From: Sternotherus odoratus
Taxonomy: Eukaryota > Chordata > Testudines > Kinosternidae
Reading direction: 5' to 3'
Assembly (NCBI GenBank): GCA_032164245.1
Contig: JAVMKO010000001.1
Coordinates: 291,945,041-292,009,040, forward strand
Length of the DNA stretch: 64,000 nt
The notes under the pieces were generated by a model. That model had not been told where the DNA came from. It searched no databases and saw only the letters and a program-made list of their open reading frames with translations. The first letter of the stretch is position 1. Each line of letters starts with the position of its first letter. Shown here in pieces: positions 8,859-20,464 of this stretch. The position numbers and the translations under genes were made by a program.

Positions 8859-10524
8859 TAGCGACAAGTGAATTCTGCCGTGTTCCGGCTGCTCTGTATG
8901 TTTGGTTTCTTGTGGCTGGAATGTCAGAGGGGTGTTCGGGGCCTATAGAGCTGTGCATCGCTAATCACTATTTAGACTTGTTTGATTGTTTGTAAGTAGG
9001 GCCCCGTTTTGTGACTGAGGGAAGAAGTCCTGCTGTTGGGACCACCCCCTTAGCTCACGTGGCCCGGGCTTGTGTTTCTGGAGCAGTCCTCTCGAGTTCT
9101 GTCCCTGGTGACGCCTGGGCAGCTAGGAGAGAGAGAGAGAGAAAGGATCTGAAGTCTCCAACTGCAGCTGGATACCAGCTTGTGTCTAATCCACTCTCTG
9201 GGCCCAGAATGCACAACGGGTGAAGTCACTTGTAACATAGGGCGCAAGTGACTAAAAGCAAACAGAGCCGCATAGGTTTCTGTAGTGCTCTCAACCCGCG
9301 TGTTTGACGGCACTAGCTAATCAGAGGGACCCACGAGAGCTAGGGAATCCGCTATGCTCCTTTCCCAGCTGCACGAACAGAGGGATCATGACACATCCCA
9401 AGTCCCACAGCATTTAGTGGCAGAGGCAGGAACAAAACCAACAGTCCTTTCCTCCCGCCCCGTGTTAGGCCAGGTGGTCATTTGCCATCTGTGTTTTAGT
9501 TGTAACCCGCTGATAGGGGGTGCTGCTTGTCTCTGTTGCCGAGCATTGATCCCAAGCAGGGTCCTTTGGGAAGCCGGGGGCATTTACAAAGGGACAGAAC
9601 TGGAGTTAGATCAGAATCTGGTCCAAAACGAGTGTGTGCAGCAGCTGACGCTGCTCAGCCTCGTCCCCTCACTCATTGCCCGCCAGCTTTGATTGGGGCT
9701 ACTGCTGGTTTACACCGGCGTGAGGAAGAGGGGGAGCAGGCGTGTTCCTTGCGGAAACGTCACCCCAGGACGGAGCGGGGCAGTGACACCGGCTCCAATT
9801 CGACTCTGTCTTAATCAGCCCGTTAACTGGTTGGAAGTCAGTGGAGTTGCGCCTTCTTGCACCGAAGCCGACTCTCCCCCAGCGGCTCCATCAGGGCAGA
9901 TCCCGGGGAAGCATCCTAACGGGGGTTTCTTTGCTCTGAGGTCCCTTAAACACACAGTCCTGCCGGGAGAATATTGCTGGGGGAGGGGATTGTATTTATA
10001 AATTCAGCCTCCTTTCTGGGCCCCTTTCCGACTCCAGAGACTTGAAAGGGGCCCTGGAGCTAGAGGGCTCATAGCCTTTCTCTGCACTCACTCCTGGAAG
10101 GGCAGGGTTTGGCAGGGAGCAGAGGAAGCGAGGAAGGTCAGGCTGTTGGCCAAATGCTGCATGCGAAGGCTCCCATGCTTTACTTTGTCAGGAGAAAGGG
10201 AAGGATGGGCCGAACTCTTGTTCTCCCTGTAGCGTGTGGGATATTTCCTTCTACCTGAAGACACAGGGGGCAGGGGACTTTGCTTCCCAAGCGTGTGTGT
10301 GTGCAGGGAGGTACGTGCGTGCACGGGTGTGGATGCACGCACGCACGCACTTCTGAAGGTGTGCACGCCCTTAGGCAAGTCTCTGTGGGGCCTGGCGGTG
10401 TGTGGGACTGTGCGGTCTCCTGGGCGTGCAGTTACACGGCTGTGGATTTGTGGGTGTGTACACATGCTGAGCTGTGTCTGGGTGTGGATATTGCTGCCTG
10501 TTTGTGAGTGCGTTCATGTGTGGC
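8859..10524. other. Unique sequence with small low-complexity tracts
   Basis: (GA)n occurs at 9127-9141, (GT)n at about 10288-10303 and an ACGC-rich tract at 10330-10350. A weak MIR-like trace ('ggcagaggcaggaac') lies near 9420. No gene recognised. Confidence 0.45.
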
Positions 10525-10701
10525 CCCACAGGTCCATCTAACCCAGTATCCTGTCTTCTGACTGTGGCCACCACCAAGTGCTTGAGAGGGAATGAACAGA
10601 ACAGGGAATCATCATTCCCTGTAGCCCTTTCCCAGCTTCTGGAAAACAGAGGCTAGGGACACCATCCCTGCCCATCCTGGCTAATAGCCATTGACGGACC
10701 T

Positions 10702-11492
10702 TGTAAGGAGCAGGGAGCAGGGCGGATCTGATCTGGGAGGTTTCTCTGGAGCAGGGGTCTCCAAACTTTATGAGACGAGGGCCATATTAGATTTTTGAAG
10801 GGGCTTCGCGGGCCAAAGCAACTGTGAAAAAATTCAATATATGCAAATATATGCAAAATCCCCCCCTTTGCTCCTCTGGCCGCTGCTGCAACACCCCCAC
10901 CCCCCACCCCTTTGCTTCTCCGACCGCTGCTGCATCCTCCCCTTTTCTATTCTGGCCACTGCCTCAGGGGCACTCACCCCTCCGCCCATGGGGCCGCTGG
11001 CACCAGCTCATGGCGGGGGGGGAGCATCGGCAGCTACTCCACTTGCCTGCTCAGCTCGGGGGGGTGGACAAATCAAAGCCAGGGGCCGCATCCGGCCCCC
11101 GGGCCGTAGTTTGGAGACCCCTGCTCTGGAGGGAAGGTATCTGGGCTGTAACCCGACCCCCAGGGTGGGGGTTGGGAGAGGTGAGACTTTCTGCCTGAGT
11201 GTGTATGTGAACAAAGGCTGGGGGAGTGGCCGGGGGGAGGGAAGAGACCCGGCAGTTTCTGGAGAGGGGATTAGAAGCTGGCTGGGGAAGAGGAGGGAGC
11301 CCTAATCAGGGGTCTTATCTCCCTGCCCCCCAGAAGGGCCTGACTAAGGGGTCCTGTTTGTACTGACAAGCTCTGAGTTGGATTGTGTTCCTGTCATCCC
11401 AAATAAACTTCTAATCTACTGGCTGGCTGAGAGTCACTGTGAATCCCAGGAAGTGGGGGTGCGGGGACCAGACTCCCCCATACTCCATGACA
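10702..11492 (+). mobile_element. Solo LTR with 5-bp target duplication
   Basis: The element starts TG (10702) and ends CA (11492) and is flanked by the direct repeat 'gacct' at 10697-10701 and 11493-11497. A polyadenylation-type signal AATAAA lies at 11402-11407, which sets the strand. A hAT element (10752-11123) has inserted near its left end, so the LTR proper is about 411 bp. No internal retroviral or Gypsy genes are present, so this is a solo LTR left by recombination. Gypsy or endogenous retrovirus origin cannot be settled from the termini alone. Confidence 0.8.
10752..11123. mobile_element. Nonautonomous hAT element
   Basis: Perfect 15-bp terminal inverted repeats 'caggggtctccaaac' bound a 372-bp element. 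The 8-bp direct repeat 'ctctggag' flanks it at 10744-10751 and 11124-11131. Both are diagnostic for the hAT superfamily. The interior is C-rich and noncoding. It lies inside the solo LTR, so it is younger than that LTR. Confidence 0.93.
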
Positions 11493-11887
11493 GACCTATC
11501 CTCCATGAATTTATCTTGTTCTTTTTTGAACCCTATTATAGTCTTGGCCTTCACAACATCCTCTAGCAAGGAGTTCCACAGATTGACTGTGCACTGTGTG
11601 AAGAAATAACTTCCTTTTGTTTGTTCTAAACCTGCCACCTATTCATTTCATTTGGTGGCCCCTAGTTCTTGTATTATGAAAAGGAGTAAATAAAACTTCC
11701 TTATTTACATTCTCCACAGTAGTCATGATTTTGTAGACCTCTATCATATCCCCCCTTAAGTTGTCTCTTTTCTAAAATGAAAAGTCCCAATCTTATTAAT
11801 CTCTCCGCGCATGGCAGCTGTTCCAGACCCCTCATCATTTTTGTTGCCCTTTTCTGTACCTTTTCCAATTCCAAGGGGCATCTACTC

Positions 11888-12136
11888 CAGCGGTCTTCAA
11901 ACTTTTTCCTCCGCGGCCCCTTTTCGCGGAGGAAAATGTCGCACAGCCCCCGGGGGGGTTGTCCGCCAAAATGCCGCCGCAGAAAGTGTAAGCTTCCACT
12001 TTCCGCGGTGGCATTTCGGTGGTACTAAAATAGACCGCGTGGGAGTTCGGCGGTCTCCCGGGCGGGATCAGCGCCGGTGCTGGAGTCTCACACACCTCCA
12101 GGGGTGGTCTCGCGCACTCCCGTTTGAAGACCACTG
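11888..12136. mobile_element. Nonautonomous hAT element, diverged
   Basis: Left end 'cagcggtcttcaaac' and the reverse complement of the right end 'gtttgaagaccactg' differ at one position. The expected 8-bp flanks ('atctactc' and 'atccctct') have partly decayed. It abuts the end of the CR1 piece at 11885. The interior is rich in CG and noncoding. Confidence 0.82.
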
Positions 12137-12646
12137 ATCCCTCTGCCATGAGGTAGAATGAAGTAAACCTACACCATCCCATTCATGTGCAGGCTGGGTG
12201 ATGTGTGGGCTGCCTCCCGTGGGCAGTGAACACGCTCTTCTATGCACGTGTGTACTGCTGTGTGCCTGTGCATGTGTGTGTTTGTATGTGGTGTTCTTTG
12301 TCTGCATCTGAACCTGAGTGCGTCTCTTTCTTGTTTAAGCCTCTTGTGGCCCTGAAGAGGAGGGGGCTCCATTTATAAACATCCGTTCTCACGCAGAGGG
12401 CAACCGGTGGAGAGCCTGCCTGTGTTGAGTCCACAGACAATTGATGGGAAGCGGTCAGCTCAGCACAGCCCCTTGAGATTTCTGCTCTGGCACCACTCTG
12501 TAGAGGAAGAGCAGGAGATCTGAAGGCAAGGTGGCTGGGACCCAGTCCTGAAGCAATAGAGAGGTGGGATGAAAGTGACAGAAGAAGAGAAGCACTTACT
12601 GATCAGGAGATAACCTGGGAAAGTTTGGTCCAACTTCTGCTGTTCG
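12137..12646. other. Unique sequence, nothing recognised
   Basis: A GT-rich purine/pyrimidine alternation lies near 12240-12295. No gene or named repeat. Confidence 0.45.
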
Positions 12647-12770
12647 TAGGGTGACCAGAGTGAGGATTTTATAGGGACAGTCCCAATTTGGGGGTCTTTT
12701 TCTTATATAGGCTCCTATTACCCCCCCACCCCCAGTCCCGATTTTTCACACTTGCTGTCTGGTCACCCTA
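12647..12770. mobile_element. Short TIR MITE, hAT-like
   Basis: Ends 'tagggtgaccag' and its inverted match at the right ('ctggtcacccta') bound 124 bp. The flanks 'gctgttcg' (12639-12646) and 'cctgttcg' (12771-12778) are an 8-bp direct repeat with one mismatch, which fits hAT. The interior contains 'tataggctcctattaccccc' and has no coding capacity. Confidence 0.85.
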
Positions 12771-13414
12771 CCTGTTCGTGCATGAACAGAATGCTGCCCG
12801 CTTTGAGCCCAAATGTCACCCACCCGGCCAGTTCTCTCCCGGACCTCCTTTCTTGTGCGTTTACAACCGTTAGGAAGAAACTGTAGAAATGTCCTTGATT
12901 CCTAGCAGGTCCCGTGATCTGAATGGTTGGTTATTGGCTGTGGACCCAGAATTTAGTCCTTAGGGAGTAAGACCCTTGACTCTGCTTCCCACTTCCTCTG
13001 CTTTTCCACGCTGTTCTCCTCAGCGAGGAAACACTCCGTGACTCTTGCTTAAAAGTTCACCACCTCTTCTAGCCATGGCAAACCCTGTGGGAATGGCCTG
13101 TCCACTCCCAGCGGACCTGCAGTCTTTGCTGAAAGCCTCTTTATTTCCGGCACTGAAATCTAAGACAACAAACCCCTTCGCATTCAGGCTCCCGGATTCA
13201 ACCCTGTCTCTCTCTCTCTCTGCTGTTTCCTGTAATGAGGCCTGGTCATGCAGGGCCAGGTCCTAAGTTCTGAGGCCTTGAAATTTGATCATGAAAATGT
13301 CAAATCGATACCTTGCCTGGAAAGGGCTCCTATTACGTTGTGATTTCAACTGTGGTGTTTCCTGGTCAATTTGCGTGCATGAATGGATCTGTCCATTCCT
13401 CCCTCCCACTCTGA
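12771..13414. other. Unique sequence, nothing recognised
   Basis: A short (TC)n tract lies at 13206-13222. No gene or repeat recognised. Confidence 0.45.
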
Positions 13415-13690
13415 GGCCTAGTCTAGACAAAAAAGTTATGTCGACCCAGCTCCGTTGCTCAGGGGTGTGAAAAATCCACATCCCCCAAGCGACATCATGG
13501 GGATAACCTGGTCCCGGTGTAGACAGTGCTAGGTTGATGGAAGAATTCTTCCGTCAAGCTCGCTCCTGCCTCTCAGGGTGGTGGATTAGCCACGCGGATG
13601 GGAGAACCCCTCCTGTCGGCACTGGTAGTGTCTACGCTGAAAGCCTACACAGCAGCGCTGCCGCTGTAGCGTTTCCAGTGTAGACAAGCC
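13415..13690. mobile_element. TIR MITE, 'gtctacac' family B
   Basis: The left terminus 'ggcctagtctagac' pairs with the right terminus read inward, 'ggcttgtctacac'. The interior carries paired palindromic segments ('aagaattcttcc' at about 13541-13553, 'gggagaacccctcctgtcgg'). About 276 bp, noncoding. No clear target duplication remains. Confidence 0.75.
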
Positions 13691-14019
13691 AGGTTTGCTC
13701 CCAGTGGGGCTGTTTCTCCGGCTCTTTTGGTTACCATGGCGAAAGATGAGTGAGGAATTTCAACGGGAAGGGCTAGAATAAATGAGCCTCTCTCTATTTA
13801 TAGAGTGTTTACTTTTTGGTCTTTGGGAATTGTGGCCCAGCCAATGAAAGAGAGAGGGAAAATTGCTCTCTGGTTCTGTAACTTACACTTCTTCCAAACT
13901 GTGGCCTGTCATTGCGAGAGGGGGTAGGGCCTGGAAATGCTCCATTGCACAGATGAGTGCAGGGGTCGCCAGGAGATAAATAAAGCCACTTGGCCAAAAT
14001 TCGTGGGTTTTTTTTAAAG
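13691..14019. other. Unique sequence, nothing recognised
   Basis: No repeat, exon or RNA gene seen. Confidence 0.45.
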
Positions 14020-14420
14020 GAACTGCCACATTAGATCAGACCAGCGCTCCGTCTAGCTCAATACGGTACTTAGTTGCTTCAGAGGAAGGTAAAAGAAATG
14101 CTGAATCTTTGGGATAGCTCGCCCACTGGGAAAGTTTCCTCATAGGCCCCCACTAGTAGTTTGCAATTGGTTTGTGCCCTGGAGCATGAGGACTTAGCCC
14201 CTTCCAAACTTCTTGTTTGTTTCTTTTTTAATCCTCGTTGTTATAACTGTGGATATTTGTTATCCATAGAAATAGCTAATAATTTTATGATCTTGGCTTC
14301 AATGATCTCCCAGGGCAATGAGTTCCACAGGCCAAATATTAACTCCACTAATCACACAAATCCTCCAGGGCAATCTATTTCAGGCTTTGTGTCTTTCTGT
14401 CCTATTATGACTATTCGTTA
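14020..14420 (-). mobile_element. Old CR1 LINE 3' region
   Basis: Minus-strand CR1 of an older subfamily: 'ccacattagatcagaccagc', 'gcttcagaggaaggtaaaag', 'gcaatgagttccacaggcc'. It diverges more from the CR1 pattern than the copy at 10525, and no frame remains open. A short MIR-tail-like piece follows at 14430-14490. Confidence 0.72.
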
Positions 14421-15239
14421 AGCCCGTCTACGTGGTCAGCACTGTACAGGACAGAAATAAAGTGTGTCCCAAAGAGTTTAGAAACTTATTTTCCTAGGTA
14501 TTCAGCCCAAAAGCTGTATCTGCTCAGCACCCCTGAAAAAGTTCCAGGCCTGTCCCATCCCGAAGGCTGACATAGAAAAGAGGAAGATTCGGTTGGAGAC
14601 TCAAAGGAAGGAGATAACTTTGATAGCTTGATCCTCCACTGCATCCAAACTCTGTTTATGGGAGCGGAGGGATGCGGGTGGGGAGGGCGAACTGGTTCCC
14701 TGATTTTCAGCTGCAAGGAGGCAGCTTTAATTTAAACCACTGATGCAAAGTCCCTTGCTAATAGAGAATCAGCCACAGCTGAGCCTTAGTTAACTACTAT
14801 GCCACCTCCTGGCTCCAGAAAAACCCCCTCCCTCCACCTGTGCCAGGCTGGGATTCCATCTAAAAAGCCAGAGATTCCCTCATCCAGTTGGAATTCTCAG
14901 CTCTGGTCTCTGTCCTCATTCGAGTCACTTTACACGTGACACAAGATGAAGTCGGTGGATTGGTGAATCCAGCCCAGAATGTTTATATAATTTCCTCTTG
15001 TCCCCTTAGTCTGATTGTTGGCTGCGGGGGACAATAGTTTGGCCTCTCTCCTGATACTTATTGCTTCTCTAGTGCTAGATGAGCACTGAGGCTGAGTTTT
15101 TCAAAACCATTTAGGACATGACGACACCCGATTCCCGTTAGATTTAGGTGCCCAGATTTATTATCTGGGCCTCCAGATTAAGTTAATTGGGCACATAGAC
15201 ACAAGTTCTTGGCTCAGTACGGGGATAATTGGCTGAGTT
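14421..15239. other. Mostly unique sequence
   Basis: Apart from the MIR-tail trace at 14430-14490, no repeat or gene recognised. Confidence 0.4.
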
Positions 15240-15340
15240 TTTATGGCCTGGGTTATGCACGTCAGACTAATTGATCTAATGGTCCCTATTGGCCTTTTAA
15301 AAAAAAAACAAACCAACAAATCTATGACTCTATAAACCTT
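15240..15340 (+). mobile_element. CR1 3'-end fragment
   Basis: 'cctgggttatgcacgtcaga' then 'gatctaatggtccctattgg' and 'aatctatgactctat' correspond to the terminal 80-100 bp of CR1 in sense orientation. An A-rich tract at 15298-15310 interrupts it. Confidence 0.75.
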
Positions 15341-16013
15341 GTGACCTTTGGAAATTTCAGCCCAACTGACTATTTTCAGCCCAATAACTCTCCTTCCCCC
15401 TGTATTCAACTTGTCTTTCTCAAGATCAGCTGGGTTACTGGTTAAGATTTCCCCAGCCAGGCAGTAGAGTTTCTATTTGTGCAACACATGTTCTCTGGCC
15501 CTTTGGTACTTGCCAAAGAAAACACGAAGGGAGCTGTTGATGAAAAGACTGGCATCTACGAGACTGGGATAAGATTCCCTCCTCCCCCACTTTTTCTTTT
15601 AAAGTAGGGGTGGGCAAGAGGCTAACTGGACTCTATCCAACCTTCCTTGCTTTGGGTTTTTAGGGCTTGATCCTAAACCCTTTGCAGAAGTCTCATTACT
15701 CTCCATGGGGACTCTAAAGAGCAGGATGGGTGGGTTTTGTAGTCAGCCCCCTAAGAGTTCTCGGCAGAAAATAGGGGCTCTGTTTCCTCTCTTATTTTTA
15801 AATGCTCCGGTGAGAGGGATTTAGGTGGCTCAGGGGATCAGTAGTAGGAGCTGGGGACTCTTCACCTCCCAGCTCAGTAGAGACTGAAAGATGTCACCAC
15901 CTTTTGGCTTTGTGGTGGCTGACCTGAGCTGATGCAGCTCAGTCCAGTTCTCACTGAACCCTTGTTAGTGCAGACGCTGGTTCTTGCTGGCAGCCTCAGC
16001 AGAGGGACCAAGT
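15341..16013. other. Unique sequence, nothing recognised
   Basis: No gene or repeat recognised. Confidence 0.45.

Positions 16014-16080
<67 letters not shown>
16014..16080. repeat. Compound microsatellite (GT)n(GA)n
   Basis: About 20 GT units (16014-16054) pass directly into about 13 GA units (16055-16080) with no interruption. Pure tracts of this length are usually highly polymorphic. Confidence 0.97.
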
Positions 16081-16085
<5 letters not shown>

Positions 16086-16728
16086 TGCCTCTCAGCTCTG
16101 CAAGGCCAGGACTGGCGCAGCATGGGGGAAATGGGAAAAGCTGCTGCTGTACTTCATGCCTTCGTTCTCCAGCCCTTTTAGCAGCCTGAAATCCTGCCTG
16201 GGGAGAGGAAGAGGTTTCCTTACTGCCAGCTTTAGGGCTTATCTACCACAGAGGGCCTTTCGCAGGCTGCCTGAGCTGGGGGACAGTGTCCCCCTGCCTG
16301 GGTTTTGTAGACCTTAGACTAGAGTGACTTCAGATTAAGAGCCCTCAAAACCGGCATTGTTCAGCGTTTTCCTTGTCACTTTCAATCCGGGCTAGCATTG
16401 CTCATCAGCAGAGAGTGTTACATCTATTCTGGTTTCTAGCTGTCACATCTGTCGAGATTCCAGCTCTGGCCTGGGTCAAACCACCACGCAACCTTCACAT
16501 GGTGACCCAAAGCCCCGTCCACAGGGGAGGAGAGATTCAGTGGCTGCACCTTTCTTTCTGAGCCAGTGCGGAGCACGAGGCCCCAGGCTCTCCGCTTGTG
16601 TTAGTCAGCGTGACGCCATTTGAACGACACTCACATATACCCGGTGCCTGGCATGGAGGTGTATGGCACTATGAGGCACTGCTTGAAGCCTTTATAACTG
16701 GGTGGGACAAAGCCCTGGAGCACAGCCA
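16081..16728. other. Unique sequence, nothing recognised
   Basis: No gene or repeat recognised. Confidence 0.45.
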
Positions 16729-17365
16729 TGTAACGGGGTCCCCTCTCCGCTGGGTGTCCCCCCATGGCCAGGCTTGGCATCACAGCTCCCTCGCTGGGCT
16801 AGCGCCCCCTGCTCATCATCACTCCGCCACAGTGGCTGTTTCCCCCCCAGGTAACTTGGCCCTCCAGGTGGGTCACCATCTTTGCTCCACCCCTTCCAGG
16901 GTCCTACTTGTCCCAAACTAGAACCCTAAAAACGCCTTTAACAGAGAGTAGTTCTCCGACCCTCTCTGAGGCTCTTCCTTAGCCTGCAGTCCCCTTGCTG
17001 GGCTTGACGGTCTTTCAGTAGGGGACCTTCCTTGGGCCTGGTCGGGGTTCTGGCCCAGGGTCCTGTACCGGAGAACTAGGTCTTCTCCTTTACCTTTTGC
17101 TGCAGCTTTCCCTAGGCTGCATCCTAGCTCTCTTCACAAACTCCTCTCTGGGTCTCCCAGTCACTTCCCAGGGCAGTCAGGGGTTCTCCTCACTCTCTTC
17201 CCTACAGTCTCCTTTTCTCTGATAACTCAGGGCCCTGTAGTCTCTATAGACACAGCTGCAGTCTCCTGTTACACAGGAATCACCTGATTCCTCTCAGGTG
17301 GGGCCCATCCTGTTTTCAGGGCTGGTTTAGCCTCTCCAGCTTGCAGGGCAAGCCGCCCTGTTACA
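16729..17365. mobile_element. Probable solo LTR
   Basis: The block starts 'tgtaacggggtcccc' and ends 'ccctgttaca', giving the inverted terminus TGTAAC/GTTACA found on many retroviral-type LTRs. The interior is pyrimidine-rich with no open frame of note. Flanks 'agcca' and 'agact' are at best a decayed target duplication. No internal retroelement genes are adjacent. Confidence 0.6.
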
Positions 17366-17619
17366 AGACTGTAGGGGAACCAGTCTACAGGAGCCCCCTG
17401 TGGGAATAGATTCGAATGGGTGGTTCTCAATGGCCGGTGCTGGTTGAGAAACCCTGGATTAGATGAATGAACAGGCCTTTTCCATCTCCGATGTCTGCCT
17501 TTATTTCTAGAGCGGGACCTGTACATCTGAAACCGAAAAGCATATTTGTGGGCAGCTGCAGCGGTATCCCTGCCCTGAGATCTGTGATCGCTCTGAAAGA
17601 ATGTGAGTGTTTTCATTGT

Positions 17620-17803
17620 GACAGGTTCAAGAATAGCAGCCGTGTTAGTCTGTATCCGTAAAGAAAGTGAGGAATACTTGTAGCACCTTAGAGACTAACC
17701 AGTTTATTTCAGCATAAGTTTAAGTGGGCTATAATCCATGAAAGCTTATTCTGAAATAAACTGGTTAGTCTCTAAGGTGCTATAAGTATTCCTCGCTTTC
17801 TTT
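17620..17803. mobile_element. Snap-back PLE fragment with 14-bp target duplication
   Basis: The 14-bp direct repeat 'agtgttttcattgt' (17606-17619 and 17804-17817) bounds the insert. It starts with the antisense PLE end ('tagcagccgtgttagtctg') and then turns back. Arm 17659-17718 is the reverse complement of 17745-17804 in 57 of 60 positions, with a 26-nt loop. The whole insert is therefore two copies of the PLE terminus in opposite orientation, inserted as one event. Confidence 0.9.
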
Positions 17804-17987
17804 AGTGTTTTCATTGTTGTCTTTGAGTTTTCATTGCTCGAAAGAGCCCTTGCTCTCTTCTTCAGGCACTTGCAAAAGAGAAGCCTGCGCAAAGTTTTCC
17901 AGAACGAAAGGGAATCCCAAATGATCTGAGCTCGTATTGTTATTCCTGTCAATCAGTAGATCAGGCCTCATAACAATCCACAGAAAT

Positions 17988-18055
17988 TTGGGTTGTCAGA
18001 GGGGGAAACAGAGGCACAGAGAAGCTAAACAGCTGGCCCGAGACCATTGTCATAT
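17988..18055 (-). mobile_element. MIR/CORE-SINE fragment
   Basis: 'gggggaaacagaggcacaga' is the reversed MIR core. Only the core survives. Confidence 0.65.
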
Positions 18056-18199
18056 TCTTGAAGAATTAAGGCGTCTCTGTGTTTAGTGAAAAGCTTTTCT
18101 TTGTCTTACCATAGCCTCTAGGTGTTTGACACAGAGAGCTCCTAAACTCTGTTTTAACTACTTTTGTCACCTGCGTAACTGTAATATCAAACCCTTCAC

Positions 18200-18345
18200 A
18201 ATTGTTACCAATATCGTATTTTACAGTTAGGAAACTGGCATACAAAGGCTAATTGATGTTTCCAAGGTCACACAGAGCATCTGTGGCAGAGTAGGGAGTT
18301 GACGCCAAGTCTCTGTCGAGTAATCGGAGTCCCCGTGTTACTGAT
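18200..18345 (-). mobile_element. MIR/CORE-SINE fragment
   Basis: 'ggtcacacagagcatctgtg' with 'ttttacagttaggaaactgg' upstream is the reversed core and head. It lies 150 bp after a similar fragment in the same orientation. Confidence 0.75.
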
Positions 18346-20464
18346 GTGAGCATGTAGAGTTCAGCTCTGTCTCTAGGACAAATAAAATGAGGAAGCTGGT
18401 TCAAACCTGGCCCCGGTCAGTTAGCATGGGGGGGATGGTCTCCTGAAGTAAGTTGTTCTCAGACCAGTCCCTGGGACGGAGGTGTCTGCTGCTCGCAAGC
18501 ATGGGCACTGTGTGTGAGGAGGCCCAGGACCCGCAGAGCCCTGCAGTCTGAACTGTGGAAATGAATTGGCTGGCTTGTTATTAAACACCGTTGCCACCTG
18601 CCGGCCCAGGACTCCATAATCCCCTCCAGTGCAGGAAATGGAGGTAATGCACAGGAGGGAGCCAGAGGCTGCTGTCTGGAGGCTGGCTGTGGTGGCTGGA
18701 GGGAGGCTAGCGGTAGCCGTAGCAGGTGGATAGGCCTGAATGGGACCCGAGGTGTGGGACGAAGGGACTGGATCTGGCTGAGGGATCTGCTGTCCAGGGT
18801 GCAATTGACTGTGGGAGAGTAGTGGCCTGGGGTGAGTATAGAAGAGCTGGGACTCACAGTAACTATCATTATTCCTGGTACGAGGCCTAGGGAACCCCAC
18901 CGTCATGCCAAGGGGTTGACCTGGCGTTAGGTGAAGCCATCCTGAAGCCGTCTTGTTACTCAGCCTTTGGGCGTTCCCAGGAACCCACTGAGGGCCAGAG
19001 CCTGCACAGCCTGGTGCCTGCCACCCCTGCTCCCCCACGTGTGGGGGCCCCCCAGCGAGCTCCTAGACCGCGGTGTACCTCGCCCATTTCAGGGTGGAGT
19101 TCAAGAATCCAGGAATACCTCACTGGAGTGAGACGCACGTTACAGCCTTGAGATGTCCTCTCCCGCCTTGTCATGGTGCTGCAGCTGAGATCAGCTCCCA
19201 AGGGCCCAATCCAACTCTCCCCCAGCCCAACCGAGAGACCCCTATTGACCTGGGTGGGAGCTCGGCCCCGAGTGGAAGGGAGCTGCTGGCGGGGCATTCT
19301 CCCTAGACGCCCCTCCGCTCTGCCTTGGCAGCGCATGGATCTATTTATCTCCTGGGTATGCAGCATGAGGCTTCTCTAGCAAGTGGGGCTTTCTGGGAGG
19401 GATGTAGGGGGGTGTTAACCTATTGATTGGGAGCACTGACAGACCAAGGTTGATAGCCATTGAGGGCAGGCTGCACAGTTTATGGCATAGGAAGTTAATG
19501 AGATCATACATTTCTAAAGGCTCCCAGGCCACAGGGTGGGCCTCTGTCATCAATCAAATAGGCAAACACATCAGCTGTGGTGAGGAAGGACCACAGACTA
19601 CCTAGACAGATCAAAGGTCCCGTATAACTGGGGAGGGGAAGGGGCCAGAGATTCCATGAAGCTCGCTAGGGGCTTTGCTCCCACTGATGCGACAGTGAGG
19701 AGTGTAATATAAAGACCTACAGTTGATAGATAGACAAAAGTTGTTACAAATACTACGACTTGGGGCAATCTCAGCCTTTTCTTCCCCTCAGGCCTTTAGC
19801 AGCCAGATGCTCTTTGTTTGCCAGGCCTCCCAGCAGGAGGCCCTGAGTTTTTTAGGAAGGCAAAGTTCACTCGGGAGGTTTGGGGGGGAGTGAGGGGCCT
19901 GGTCTTTGCTGGGGATGGGGGTGGAGCGGAGGAATTCTTCCCATTTCTGAGGGGTGGCCCCGGTCAGTCTGACCCCCACGCGGATCAGGCTCACAGAGAG
20001 CCAGCGGGCTCTTCTTGGCCAGTGTTTACAGGAGGGGAGGGAGGGGCCGGGCTGTTTCTGTGTGACCTAATCCTCTGGAAAGCAGCGCTCTTGGGCTGGG
20101 GCCTGCATGACTAAAACTGAGGCAAAAACCTTCCATATTTGGTGAAAGCCGTTCTCAGGACTCAGCTAGGGCCTGATTCAGAACTCGCTGACACTCCCTC
20201 CCCCAACACACCGGAGGCCGGAGAGAGCGACTCCTCCCATCTGTGGGCTTGTTGGCACATGGGAGCACCTGGGGCTGTGTAGTCTGATGCTGCTGATCAA
20301 GGATCACTGGACGTGACCGCTTGGCCTGCGCCAGGGGCAGGGGTTTGCCAGCCCAGGCGTGGGGATGGTGGAGTGGTGTGTCTGATTTAAAATCCCTAGG
20401 TTCCCAGGGACACCGGACAGCGTGGGCCGGGGCTCTGAGGTGACACCAAGCGTGCACTCTCTCA
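18346..20464. other. Unique sequence with overlapping open frames
   Basis: A 205-codon frame on the minus strand (19038-18421) is rich in P, S, T and Q and lacks any domain I recognise. It overlaps another minus-strand frame of 136 codons in a different phase. I treat it as chance. No repeat recognised. Confidence 0.4.

Larger units (their letters stand above)
10525..11885 (-). mobile_element. CR1 LINE 3' region, split by a solo LTR
   Basis: Piece 10525-10701 ('cccagtatcctgtcttctga', 'acagaggctagggacaccat') and piece 11493-11885 ('atgaatttatcttgttcttt', 'gagttccacagattgactgt') are collinear on the minus strand. Together they cover the end of the second CR1 protein and the 3' noncoding end. 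The frame 11638-11411 on the minus strand still reads YFFTQCTVNLWNSL then DVVKAKTIIGFKKEQDKFM, which is the conserved C-terminus of the CR1 reverse transcriptase protein. The copy is 5'-truncated and interrupted, hence inactive. Confidence 0.85.

Noticed and set aside
18421..19038. A 205-codon minus-strand frame rich in P, S, T and Q
   Set aside because: No domain recognised, and an overlapping frame of similar quality exists. Could not be supported as an exon without a homology search.
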